From a virus: 64,000 nt of DNA. A model generated the notes under the pieces. The model was not told where the DNA came from and did no database searches. It was given only the letters and a program-made list of their open reading frames with translations. Positions within the stretch are counted from its first letter, which is position 1, and each line of letters begins with the position of its first letter. Location: the IMG/VR virus record IMGVR_UViG_3300045971_000344, positions 124,001 to 188,000 of that record; one strand, written 5' to 3'. The position numbers were made by a program, and so were the translations under genes. Below are positions 14,237 to 22,004 of this stretch, in pieces.

Positions 14237-16656
14237 AGTAATCCCTTAGATTTAAGGAGCGCCAGTACCTCATTTGGACCAATGACTTTTACGCCCAATG
14301 ACTGAGCCTTTACCATTTTAGATGAGCCACTTCCAGGGTCTTTTGCTACCAAATAGGTCAGACCTGCCTTTACTGCTGACCAGACTTGACCACCGTTTGC
14401 CTCAATGACTGCCTCTGCATCATGCTGGCGAACACCCGTCCAGACAAAAGACACTCCGTCTAACTTAGAGCTCTTTCGTTCTTTCTTTTGGACGGCTTTT
14501 ATGTGGACCCTTCCGGCGTTGCGCTTCAAGAAGGCTTTGAAGGGCTTTATACCTTGTGCAAACTGTTTACCTGTATCAAGAGAGAACCCAGAGATCTGAG
14601 AAATTTGTTGCGCGACCTCACCTACAGTGAAACCCGCCCAATCAAACATTTCTTCTCCACGTACTTCATAAATCTTTCTCAAGCGGGTACCCGCAATTAT
14701 CTCTCCAAAGAAAGGCGTGGCTGAAGCCAGCGTAGGTAACTCAATACCATTCAAGGCCGTTATTATTCCGTTATAAATTTTCTCTGCATTACGCTTCTGG
14801 ATTCCATCAATAGACATCAACTCTGGAATTGAGGTATTAATCAGCTTATCAATAGTGTCAATACCTGCATGATAGAATCGCTCAATTAAGCCCCTACCTA
14901 AGTAATCTACCCCAATTTTAGAAAAGAAGCTTGCCATTTGCTTGATCTTTACGGTTTCGTCTTCACTTGCATTGACCAATACCAAATCAACTTCGGTTTC
15001 ATTCCATGCGTATTCTCCAAATACTTTCTTATCAGGCATCTGGGCCTTATTGGCCTTCACTAAGGTCTTCAAGATGTGAGGAATTACATCACCGCTCCTT
15101 GTAAGTAAAACTTTCGCGCCTGGTCCAAGCTTGTTGTCGTAAACAAATGCCGCGTTAAAGGCAGTGGCGAACGTTACGGTTACACCACTTAACTTTACTG
15201 GACTGATCTTTATTCGAGGTTTTAACTTACCATGCTTAGATACTGCCCAGACAACCTCTTGGACATGTGCTTCAACAGCTTCGGTTTCACCGGTCTTAAA
15301 GGCCTTGGCGTAATCGGGTTTAATCGTATTACTAGCGTTACCCATTGCAACTCTGATCTTACAGCTATTTGCTTCGATTACCGCTCCATCTAGTTCAAAA
15401 CCCCCAACCTTCTTTCTTTCGTTTATATAAGAAGTAAGATGATCTTCATTCACCTCAGTGGATTTTAAAACAGAATAGTGAACAACGTGGAGTCCACTTT
15501 CTTTTATAAGTTCAAGTTGCTCTTTCTTATCCAAACGGTCCTCATGACTCATTATGGAATAGGCTATTACATTTATCTTACTCAAGACCTTTACGTTGGG
15601 CTCATTACGGTTTATCATTCCCGCCAAAAGGTTTCTACCGTTTGCGTATTCTTTATCCCCGTAGGCCTTAACGGACTCAAAGTCAGCCTGGGACAGAATT
15701 CCTTCGGCCCTAAAGGTATATTCACCCTTGAACTTCGCACCTATCTTCTTTGGAACTGTAGGAACGTTCTTTATGTGTCTCGTAACGTCTTGACCAATTG
15801 ATCCGTCACCCCTTGTGGTCGCCCTAACAAAGGTCCCGTCTACATACTTAAGGGACAGGCTTAATCCATCTAATTTATCGGACAGTACGTAGAACTTATC
15901 TTTTGTTTCCTTAACAAACTTTGCGGTTGCTACTCCATCGGGCTTTATCTTATTTAACGACCCCATGTCATAATCTAGCTGTACTTTTGACCTTATGTTT
16001 TTTGCAACGGGCGCACCAACCGCGTCAAGAATTGCCGCTCGTTTAGAGTCCAGGGTCTTCAAAAATTCTACAAGGTCATCATATTGGTTATCTGTTATCT
16101 CACTTTCTTTAGAACCAGTATGGTACGCATCTTTAGATGCAAGAGCTAACCCGAATAACCAGGCTACTATATCTTCTTTACCCGCGGTAGCATAGTGTGC
16201 AAAGTCATGGATAAGTTTAGGTGTAGTTAGAACCAGTGCATTTGGTTGCGCCTTTACATCTGCGGACTGGAGTCTAGGTAAATTCCAAAGGAGTGTTCTA
16301 ACCTCAGACATATTTAGAGATTTAGCTGTAAATGTTCTAAAATTTTGAGGGTGTAAATTAGCTGACTTCATTGTACGTTTATCAATGTCGCGCTTAACCA
16401 AAAGCTTTTCAAAGTCAACAGGCGCCAAATATATAGCATACTCGTCTTGAATCCAATATGCGATGATCTGAGGATTCAGGCTAAGAACTACCAGGTAAAA
16501 CTTTTTGACCTTGCCATTAGTCGTAACTACTCCTCGAAGCCTACTTCCTATTTTAAGTTCAAAGCCTGCTACCCTGATATAGTCTTTTTGGTGTTCCTTC
16601 CAGTATTTATCAGCATTTAGGAACAAATCTTTTTTATAATGCTTAAGTAACTGCAT
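14233..16656 (-). CDS. ligA: NAD-dependent DNA ligase
   Basis: 807 residues. After a unique N-terminal region of about 160 residues come a domain Ia-like stretch (AYHTGSKESEITDNQYDDL), the adenylation motif KLDG with Lys261, RGDGSIGQDVT, an OB-fold region, helix-hairpin-helix motifs (DTIDKLIN...SIDGIQKRNAEKI) and a C-terminal BRCT domain (FVWTGVR ... VLALLKSKG). The four-Cys zinc finger normally found between the OB fold and HhH domains is missing: no Cys pair occurs between LVLVNASEDE and the FFSKIGVDYLG segment. It seals nicks using NAD, the same cofactor the neighbouring transferases would consume. It lacks the leader seen in the downstream genes. Confidence 0.9.
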   Translation of the reverse strand: MQLLKHYKKDLFLNADKYWKEHQKDYIRVAGFELKIGSRLRGVVTTNGKVKKFYLVVLSLNPQIIAYWIQDEYAIYLAPVDFEKLLVKRDIDKRTMKSANLHPQNFRTFTAKSLNMSEVRTLLWNLPRLQSADVKAQPNALVLTTPKLIHDFAHYATAGKEDIVAWLFGLALASKDAYHTGSKESEITDNQYDDLVEFLKTLDSKRAAILDAVGAPVAKNIRSKVQLDYDMGSLNKIKPDGVATAKFVKETKDKFYVLSDKLDGLSLSLKYVDGTFVRATTRGDGSIGQDVTRHIKNVPTVPKKIGAKFKGEYTFRAEGILSQADFESVKAYGDKEYANGRNLLAGMINRNEPNVKVLSKINVIAYSIMSHEDRLDKKEQLELIKESGLHVVHYSVLKSTEVNEDHLTSYINERKKVGGFELDGAVIEANSCKIRVAMGNASNTIKPDYAKAFKTGETEAVEAHVQEVVWAVSKHGKLKPRIKISPVKLSGVTVTFATAFNAAFVYDNKLGPGAKVLLTRSGDVIPHILKTLVKANKAQMPDKKVFGEYAWNETEVDLVLVNASEDETVKIKQMASFFSKIGVDYLGRGLIERFYHAGIDTIDKLINTSIPELMSIDGIQKRNAEKIYNGIITALNGIELPTLASATPFFGEIIAGTRLRKIYEVRGEEMFDWAGFTVGEVAQQISQISGFSLDTGKQFAQGIKPFKAFLKRNAGRVHIKAVQKKERKSSKLDGVSFVWTGVRQHDAEAVIEANGGQVWSAVKAGLTYLVAKDPGSGSSKMVKAQSLGVKVIGPNEVLALLKSKGLL

Positions 16657-16676
16657 AAGTTGGGTCTCCGTTCTAG

Positions 16677-17342
16677 TTAAAACCAGGATGATGCTACGTC
16701 TTTATATCCTACCTTATATTTTTTAAAAAGCTTGTTCAGACATTCTGTTTGTTTTGGACTAAATCTAGTATTAGGATTAGCCTTTAACTTTATACCTATG
16801 TCTAGAACGAATTTACGCTCCCACTCATTGAATTTTTGATGATTATTTTTCCATAGATAACGACAACGTCCATAAAAGGTAGACTCATCCGAGTTATCAG
16901 AAGTAGGTTTATCATCTCTTTGTTGAGTAACAGCTTCTCTCTTAGGTTGGTCTTTAACCAAAACTGATTTACCACAATACTCTGCGGCAAACAACTCTTG
17001 GACTATACTAGGATTTAACTTAAGTTCTTTTATATGAAACCGCTTAGTTATTGCTTCTTCAAGTTGGTTTTTACTATGGTAGCTACTAGGTGCAAACATA
17101 AACATTTGGTTATAATGGAGCTGGAATTGTTTTAATCTCTCTGGTCTCCAGTCATAACCAGTTCCTTCTATAGAAGACAAGTGAGACCTGGCGTTACTAT
17201 CTTTTGGGTTAGGTACAAAAACAAAGTTAATAAATTCAGATCCGGCTAACCCTCTTATCTTAGGTTTATCCCCTAGATTTAGAATCGTAATTGTACCCAC
17301 AGGTGGAATAACCAATTCTAATATCTGTTCTACGTCTATCAT
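16677..17342 (-). CDS. Hypothetical phage protein
   Basis: 221 residues; AAAGG ribosome-binding site. The N-terminal half has beta strands (TITILNLGDKPKIRG, FINFVFVPN). A charged, disordered linker (KDQPKREAVTQQRDDKPTSD) follows, and then a helical C-terminal domain with FSPKQTECLNKLFKKYKVG, which resembles a short helical module seen at the ends of phage replication or recombination proteins. No enzyme motif is apparent. It lies directly upstream of the ligase gene in the same transcript. Confidence 0.6.
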   Translation of the reverse strand: MIDVEQILELVIPPVGTITILNLGDKPKIRGLAGSEFINFVFVPNPKDSNARSHLSSIEGTGYDWRPERLKQFQLHYNQMFMFAPSSYHSKNQLEEAITKRFHIKELKLNPSIVQELFAAEYCGKSVLVKDQPKREAVTQQRDDKPTSDNSDESTFYGRCRYLWKNNHQKFNEWERKFVLDIGIKLKANPNTRFSPKQTECLNKLFKKYKVGYKDVASSWF

Positions 17343-17343
17343 A

Positions 17344-17649
17344 TCAAGACCTTTCTTGGGTAGTTATAAAGTATTGCGCTCCAAAGATTAACCAGTATAA
17401 ATCGAAGGAGTTGTATAGACCACAAACCATAACAGTTATCCAAATAGATGTACAGAAACGACATTCTAATAAGTGCAAAAGATTTGGAGGATACGAGTAT
17501 TCTTTAAATAAAAATGAAAGAGGGCTATACAAACTTGGAGTGACCCGTATTATTCTCTGCCTAAGTGGGTCCAGTATAGAGGACACGCAGATAATAAGGG
17601 TAAGTCCATAAACCATAAGTATTTGATTAAATAACTTTAGTGTTTCCAC
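17344..17649 (-). CDS. DUF1360-like membrane protein
   Basis: 101 residues if the GTG at 17649 (with AGAGG site) is used; an ATG 11 codons later is the alternative. Hydrophobic segments occur near residues 8-25 and 68-92. Between them lies LLECRFCTSIWI, a C-x-x-C-x-S-x-W signature I associate with the DUF1360 family of small phage and bacterial membrane proteins. The function of that family is not known to me. The gene overlaps the preceding one by about 20 bases. Confidence 0.6.
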   Translation of the reverse strand: METLKLFNQILMVYGLTLIICVSSILDPLRQRIIRVTPSLYSPLSFLFKEYSYPPNLLHLLECRFCTSIWITVMVCGLYNSFDLYWLIFGAQYFITTQERS

Positions 17650-17881
17650 AGCAAGACCTCTTTACGGATATAGGAGTAGTATTGAAAGAAGGTGTTCTAC
17701 TATTAGTGGATAGCAAAGAATTAACGGATTCTTTATAGTCAATTAATGCCATCGCCATTACGTTCTTTGCTCTACATTCCTCTATGAACTTACTATAATC
17801 ATAAGGATTTCTCATTGATCTAATAATAGCTATTTGGTCAGAGTCTAAAGTCTGTAGCATACTATTAGGCCAGAACTTCAT
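17627..17881 (-). CDS. Hypothetical protein, start uncertain
   Basis: I place the start at an ATG at 17881, where the overlap with the upstream gene is 17 bases; an ATG at 17929 would overlap by 65. None of the candidate starts has a convincing ribosome-binding site. The product is about 84 residues, starting MKFWPNSMLQTLDSDQ, with a predicted helix (PYDYSKFIEECRAKNVMAMA) and a Ser/Thr-rich C-terminus ending in CCGNTKVI. No motif is recognised. Confidence 0.5.
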   Translation of the reverse strand: MKFWPNSMLQTLDSDQIAIIRSMRNPYDYSKFIEECRAKNVMAMALIDYKESVNSLLSTNSRTPSFNTTPISVKRSCCGNTKVI

Positions 17882-18299
17882 AAGAAAGTTCGAAATAAAT
17901 ATCATTGGTAGGAATAATCCCGTTAGCATCTATTTGGACATAAAGATTTTTATCAATATCAGGAAGGTGAGTTGCTTGTTGAGTTTCATATCTAGAGTAT
18001 TTACTCCACAATAAGAATAAACCTCTGTCAATCAAAACCTTATTTATATTCAACTTTTGGTATGTAACCATTATACTATTTATGTCAACCACAGGCGTAG
18101 GATAGATATGAAGATTGAAGTTCTCACAATCACACTGAATCTTTACTTCGGCCAGAGCTCCCTTAGTTGATTCAACTGGAATCCCAAAAATTTCAGATGA
18201 CCCGTTAGGAACAGGATCGAACTTAAAACGATTAACGATATAAAAAACATTCATTGCGCCCATAAGGCTCGAATGAAATATTGAAGTTGGGGTTTTCAT
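17865..18299 (-). CDS. Hypothetical protein, beta-rich
   Basis: 144 residues with an AAGGAG site. The sequence alternates short strands (AEVKIQCDCENFNLHIYPTP) and has no membrane span, repeats or catalytic motif. A Cys-x-Cys pair lies in the middle. The size and beta content would fit a minor virion or decoration protein, but its place in the accessory cluster gives no firm clue. Confidence 0.55.
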   Translation of the reverse strand: MKTPTSIFHSSLMGAMNVFYIVNRFKFDPVPNGSSEIFGIPVESTKGALAEVKIQCDCENFNLHIYPTPVVDINSIMVTYQKLNINKVLIDRGLFLLWSKYSRYETQQATHLPDIDKNLYVQIDANGIIPTNDIYFELSYEVLA

Positions 18300-18317
18300 G
18301 TGATTCTCCTTTTAGTA

Positions 18318-18626
18318 TTAAAGGCTACCGTCTACTAGACGGTCCCTAAGTTGTCTTTTCTTTTCCATTTTTATCTGAACTGATATGGGTAACTCATGGT
18401 ATGCAATTAGTCCTTTATCTAAAAGGAGCTGAATAATATCTTCTATCCAACGAGATGAATTTAAGTCTTCTGAATTAAGCTCATCTATTACTTCTGATCT
18501 AGTTAACTTTGCCACATTTTTCTTTGTTGGTACTTCATTCTTTTTGAAAGAAAAGAACTTTATTGAAAGATAAACTATAAAGGCCATAAGTATTAAAATC
18601 GCTATTAGTATAATAGTAAGAATCAT
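18318..18626 (-). CDS. N-terminally anchored membrane protein
   Basis: 102 residues. A hydrophobic stretch at residues 2-28 (ILTIILIAILILMAFIVYLS) forms one transmembrane helix. A Lys-rich junction and an about 70-residue soluble helical domain (TRSEVIDELNSEDLNSSRW, IQLLLDKGLIAYHELP) follow. By charge the C-terminal domain would lie in the cytoplasm. It sits between the Acb1-like gene and a hypothetical gene. An anti-host or lysis-related role is possible; nothing specific is recognised. Confidence 0.6.
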   Translation of the reverse strand: MILTIILIAILILMAFIVYLSIKFFSFKKNEVPTKKNVAKLTRSEVIDELNSEDLNSSRWIEDIIQLLLDKGLIAYHELPISVQIKMEKKRQLRDRLVDGSL

Positions 18627-18638
18627 ATATACTACCTC

Positions 18639-19121
18639 TTAATCTACATCAGAGTGGTCTTCATCAAGAGCTGAAAATTCTTCATCTTTTAGAATAATCT
18701 TTTTACCAATTAATGCTTTCTTTAAGGCAACTAAAAGGTCCTTAGAGACCTTTAGATCATACCCAATAGTAATATGCGGAATATATTCCGCGTAATCCCA
18801 CTGAAGATCATGGGCTTCCATTAGGAGCCTATGTCTCTTTTCCAGGGCAGGACTTTTAAGTATAAGGACATGACAGTCATCATGGGTAGTCCAATGCTCT
18901 ATATCTTTTATCTGGGCAATGTAGTCAGTATTTTCTTCCTTTATGCGGTCCACGTTACCTACTCGACTATAAAGAAGAGTACTATGATATTTATTGGGAT
19001 CAATTATTTTCTTAGTACCAGAACCATCTAAGTACGCACAGATAATATTTGAAATTATCTGTGCGTCTCTTTTAGATGGAGTAACCATTGCGTACACGCC
19101 TTGCGGTTTTTGGTCTTTCAT
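18639..19121 (-). CDS. acb1: Acb1-like 2H phosphoesterase, probable anti-CBASS protein
   Basis: 160 residues from the ATG at 19121 (AGGTGAG site); an upstream GTG adds four residues. Two H-x-T motifs of the 2H phosphoesterase family are present: YHSTLLYS (His46, Thr48) and YIPHITIGYD (His116, Thr118). The overall pattern matches T4 gp57B/Acb1 as I recall it: GVYAMV start, H-x-T-L-x-Y-S-R, an L-x-x-R-H-x-x-L-M segment, then a D-Y-x-E-Y-x-P-H strand. Acb1 hydrolyses the cyclic nucleotides that CBASS uses to trigger host suicide, so this protein probably lets the phage escape that defence. Activity on a given nucleotide cannot be read from the sequence. Confidence 0.8.
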   Translation of the reverse strand: MKDQKPQGVYAMVTPSKRDAQIISNIICAYLDGSGTKKIIDPNKYHSTLLYSRVGNVDRIKEENTDYIAQIKDIEHWTTHDDCHVLILKSPALEKRHRLLMEAHDLQWDYAEYIPHITIGYDLKVSKDLLVALKKALIGKKIILKDEEFSALDEDHSDVD

Positions 19122-19139
19122 AGTATAACTCACCTAAAT

Positions 19140-19796
19140 TTAATTTACTTCAATAAAGGCTTCTGTTCTAAATGAAGCCAAGGAACTTACTGTTCTGTTC
19201 TTTGCCCAGACACCACCAACAGGTCCACCTTTCTTTATTCCACCTGTTTGTTCACGTTGCTGAGAAACGTCATCTACGCCTGTAGTGTTTGCACCAACAG
19301 TATTAAACTTTACATTAGAAGTCTGGACAGACATCAATTCAGCATGACCATCCCAATCATACTTGTCATTACCTGCTCGGTCTAACTTTTTCTTATGTGA
19401 CCATATTGCTAACATAGCAGGTTTTAACTTAATTATTCCATACTCTACTTTTTTTGCATCATGAACGGTAAAAGTATATTTGTCCTTCTTTGCTGTCTTT
19501 AGAAAAGTGGAGCATTTACCAATCTTTGGTACAGGACAGCGTTTACCATTTGCCTCGTAAGTTTTCCCTATTATAAATATACAAAATGAAAGGCAGTATG
19601 AAAGTCCAACAGGAAGTCCCAAGTAAGCTAGGTACCCATCAATTTCAGGACTCTTATTTCCATTTAGCGGATGAAGTTCTCTTACGTATAACTGTGATTC
19701 TGCTCTCTTCATAATCTCAGCGGGATACTGGATAGCTAAAGAATAACTTGTATTAACCAATAGAGATAAAATAACAAGCGTACAAATAAATTTCAT
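19140..19796 (-). CDS. Secreted CHAP-like peptidoglycan hydrolase
   Basis: 218 residues. An N-terminal signal peptide is likely (MKFICTLVILSLLVNTSYSLA, with cleavage after residue 21 or so). The mature part resembles the CHAP fold: a Y-L-A-Y-L-G-L-P-V-G segment, LSYCLSFC, where the first Cys aligns with the nucleophile, and DGHAELM, whose His aligns with the catalytic His. CHAP enzymes cleave peptide cross-bridges or the amide bond of the cell wall. A secreted form would act as an endolysin exported by the host Sec system. Its start overlaps the upstream homing endonuclease stop as ATGA. Confidence 0.65.
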   Translation of the reverse strand: MKFICTLVILSLLVNTSYSLAIQYPAEIMKRAESQLYVRELHPLNGNKSPEIDGYLAYLGLPVGLSYCLSFCIFIIGKTYEANGKRCPVPKIGKCSTFLKTAKKDKYTFTVHDAKKVEYGIIKLKPAMLAIWSHKKKLDRAGNDKYDWDGHAELMSVQTSNVKFNTVGANTTGVDDVSQQREQTGGIKKGGPVGGVWAKNRTVSSLASFRTEAFIEVN

Positions 19797-20917
19797 ATAT
19801 CCTCCAAGAATTTCTTTCTCCTTATAGTTTCGGCTCTTTTTAAAGCGGTAGCCTTATTTTGTTCAGGAGTTCTTTTACTCCATGATTCAGAGTGTTTCTG
19901 TTTTCTTTCTTTCTCTTTTTTCTTTGACCTTTTGCTATGAGAAAGAGACATTTTTATACTAGTATGTTCTTTTTCTTCAAGGGTTCTTTTTGAGTGTGCC
20001 TCGGATATTTTCTTTCCAAAAGCTTTTAAGTCTTTACCGTATCTTTCTTCTAATGTTTTTGCTCTTTTACTGTATATCTTCTCTTTTTCTTCTTTTGATA
20101 AATTTTTTCTTACTTTAGATTTATTCTTAAACTGTTTTTTCTTCTCTTTCTCAGATTGATTATTTCTAGTATCTCGTTTTTTCTGTGCAATAGCTTCTTT
20201 TTCTTCTTTTGTTTTATTTTTCCAAGTTTCAGATTGTCTATTTCTAATATCTAAATCAGTCTCTTCCGAAAGATTCTTTCTGGTTTCTTTTTGTTTTTTA
20301 ATTCTTTTATTCTTAACACGTTTAGGAGTATTCTTTAATGTTTCTTTGTGTTTTTTATTAATTGTTTCTTTCTTTTTAGCTGGTCTAATTAAGTGAACCA
20401 GTTTTGTGGACTCTGACTTTTTCTTTTTAGTTTTTTCTTTTTCTTCTTTTGTTTTATTTTCACGAGAGTCTAACATCTTTTTAGAAATTTTAGCTTTTTC
20501 TTTTTTAGTTTTACAATTCCAAGTATTTAATATTTTCTTTCGTACTGATTTACTAGGATTTAATACTCCGTCACCACCATCTGTCAAGTTAGTAAGAGGA
20601 CCTAATTTAAGATCTCTTCTACCTAGTTTAGCTATTAAGACTTTCTCTAATTCCTTTATTTCCTTTACCGAATTCTTTTTACTTTTTACTACCCGTATAC
20701 AATCTTCATAACCTTCCTTTTTTATCTTTGCAATTACATTTGCTTTAAATGGATTAAACTTACAGGTTTCATCATGACCATTCATTCTACCATATTTCTT
20801 TTTAGTATCTGTTCCTATTCCAACATAAAAAGGTTCATGACTAAATTTCCAATGACCATAATAAAATGGTCCTGGCTTACGTGGATCAAGTAAAGCATAA
20901 GCATAATACTTTTTCAT
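19793..20917 (-). CDS. GIY-YIG endonuclease with lysine-rich NUMOD-like repeats
   Basis: 374 residues. Residues 3-45 hold a divergent GIY-YIG core: YYAYALLDP, then EPFYVGIGT, a YGRMNGH loop, a helix with EKVLIAKLG and LTNLTDGGDG. From about residue 120 the protein is a run of imperfect 20-30 residue repeats of the form W-x-x-x-T-K-E-E-K-E-K-I-x-x-K, like NUMOD3 DNA-binding modules of free-standing homing endonucleases. The number of repeats is unusually high and they are very rich in Lys and Glu. It probably makes site-specific cuts in related phage DNA to spread itself. It interrupts an otherwise lysis-type gene cluster. Confidence 0.8.
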   Translation of the reverse strand: MKKYYAYALLDPRKPGPFYYGHWKFSHEPFYVGIGTDTKKKYGRMNGHDETCKFNPFKANVIAKIKKEGYEDCIRVVKSKKNSVKEIKELEKVLIAKLGRRDLKLGPLTNLTDGGDGVLNPSKSVRKKILNTWNCKTKKEKAKISKKMLDSRENKTKEEKEKTKKKKSESTKLVHLIRPAKKKETINKKHKETLKNTPKRVKNKRIKKQKETRKNLSEETDLDIRNRQSETWKNKTKEEKEAIAQKKRDTRNNQSEKEKKKQFKNKSKVRKNLSKEEKEKIYSKRAKTLEERYGKDLKAFGKKISEAHSKRTLEEKEHTSIKMSLSHSKRSKKKEKERKQKHSESWSKRTPEQNKATALKRAETIRRKKFLEDI

Positions 20918-20951
20918 AAATTTACACTCCCTCAGAGTTATGCTTTTATTA

Positions 20952-21013
20952 TATCAATAGTGCTATAATGCTGAGGGCATTAAGGGCTGGCCGGCCTTTT
21001 CGCACTATTGATA
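20952..21013. other. Three-way-junction-like inverted repeat element
   Basis: Perfect 12-base arms TATCAATAGTGC (20952-20963) and GCACTATTGATA (21002-21013) enclose 38 bases. Inside are a TAATGC/GCATTA stem with a 5-base loop and a second GC-rich hairpin around GGCTGGCCGGCC. In either strand this folds as an outer stem with two inner hairpins. It lies in the 103-base gap before the GIY-YIG gene. It could be a structured RNA, a processing or termination element, or the cruciform target of a mobile element. The plus-strand T4 tract after the GC stem is short, so a simple terminator is doubtful. Confidence 0.6.
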
Positions 21014-21020
21014 CTTCCTA

Positions 21021-21113
21021 CTAGTATTGGATTGGATACGACTTAGCAGAAGCTACTAAAATAGTTGCAAACATAAAAAAGGTTATTAGAATAACTTTCT
21101 CATAATTTGACAT
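21021..21113 (-). CDS. 30-residue hydrophobic peptide
   Basis: An ATG at 21113, 3 bases after the stop of the upstream membrane protein, opens a frame of MSNYEKVILITFFMFATILV plus ASAKSYPIQY. One hydrophobic helix is followed by a small polar end. The sequence could be a tiny membrane protein or an exported signal-like peptide. Close coupling to a holin-sized gene hints at a lysis role. The ribosome-binding site is weak (GGA). Confidence 0.45.
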   Translation of the reverse strand: MSNYEKVILITFFMFATILVASAKSYPIQY

Positions 21114-21117
21114 GGGT

Positions 21118-21495
21118 CTATCCGTGGATAATCAAGGCCAAACTAAGCCAAGCAAAACCCAGTAATACAGCAATTGCCATGTTATGCTGATCAACTATTT
21201 CTTCATAAAGATTACACTTTAGTCCATTTAAGGCCGCGGCAAATCCAAGAGCAGTTACTAACCACAATGCTACTCCCTGCATAGAAGAGGCTACAATACG
21301 AATTACTGCACCGTAATCCGGACCAGTATCTGCGTTAAAATACCGGAATGCAATTACAATTATCCCAATGGTTGCAATCAAATAAACCCAAGCAAAGTGC
21401 CTCTGGTCAATACCTTTCTTTTCTTCTTCTACTGGTGGGATAACAAAGTTCTCTGTTTCACTACTAAAACCTTTATCCTGATTCTCTTCTGACAT
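21118..21495 (-). CDS. Three-span membrane protein, holin candidate
   Basis: 125 residues. A charged N-terminal tail of about 32 residues (EEKKGIDQRH) precedes three predicted helices: about 34-50 (AWVYLIATIGIIVIAF), 66-88 (VASSMQGVALWLVTALGFAA) and 106-123 (AIAVLLGFAWLSLALII). The size and three-span topology fit a class I holin, and a secreted cell-wall hydrolase gene lies downstream. No holin family is specifically recognised, so this is a candidate only. Confidence 0.55.
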   Translation of the reverse strand: MSEENQDKGFSSETENFVIPPVEEEKKGIDQRHFAWVYLIATIGIIVIAFRYFNADTGPDYGAVIRIVASSMQGVALWLVTALGFAAALNGLKCNLYEEIVDQHNMAIAVLLGFAWLSLALIIHG

Positions 21496-21553
21496 TGTAC
21501 TGTCCCTCCCTAATTTAGTATATATGCAAGGTTACACCTTACACAATATTAAA

Positions 21554-21985
21554 TTACAAAATATCTAAAGAGGGCCAAATAACTTCACCAACCTTAGTAT
21601 ATTTTTTAGGAAGATCTCTAAGGGACTGGATGTAGCTCAATAACTGCTGATACTGGACACTACTTAAAGTAGTAAGGGCCTCCATATCATGTTCACACCT
21701 ATGCCTTGAAACTAGCCATTCTACATCTTTGATCTTCAAGTCCCGTTCTGATCTAAGTGAGTGCATAAAAGACTCGTACTCACGGATCTCATTTTTATCT
21801 ATGTCTACTAGGGTTCCGTTAGATACGCGTTTTGTGCTCACGACCTTTATTAGTTGGAGATGTTGTTCATCGGTTATTTCAATACTAGGGCTTGGGATAA
21901 CGCTGTGCAGACTCGGGCAGTAAAACCCTCGAATGTTTGAGACAGAATTATCTAGGTTAGACGGGTCATAAACGACATACTTCAT
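21554..21985 (-). CDS. Tail fibre assembly chaperone-like protein
   Basis: 143 residues with a strong AAAGGAG site. The C-terminal half (RSERDLKIKDVEWLVSRHR, then a helix with QYQQLLSYIQSLRDLP) has the R-x-x-R-D...W-x-x-x-R-H...YI/YR-x-x-LRD-x-P pattern of Caudo_TAP/gpG-type tail fibre assembly proteins. These help the fibre trimer fold and usually lie directly downstream of the fibre gene, as here. The N-terminal half varies among family members to match the fibre. Confidence 0.7.
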   Translation of the reverse strand: MKYVVYDPSNLDNSVSNIRGFYCPSLHSVIPSPSIEITDEQHLQLIKVVSTKRVSNGTLVDIDKNEIREYESFMHSLRSERDLKIKDVEWLVSRHRCEHDMEALTTLSSVQYQQLLSYIQSLRDLPKKYTKVGEVIWPSLDIL

Positions 21986-22004
21986 AGTTTCTCCTTTTTA
22001 ATTA

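Noticed and set aside
14233-14500. BRCT region as a separate gene
   Set aside because: It is continuous in frame with the ligase, as in ordinary LigA.
16802-16990. 62-codon minus-strand frame inside the 221-residue gene
   Set aside because: Entirely contained in a longer gene in another phase, with no motif or start signal.
20964-21001. Hammerhead or other known self-cleaving ribozyme core
   Set aside because: Neither strand shows the conserved hammerhead core strings at the junction; the loops do not fit a ribozyme class I can name.
20918-21020. Possible tRNA in the folded gap
   Set aside because: The outer stem is 12 bp, only two inner arms exist, and there is no T-loop or anticodon arm of normal size.
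21530-21550. AAGGT/ACCTT short inverted repeat as a terminator
   Set aside because: The stem is only 5 bp with no U tract; too weak to call.
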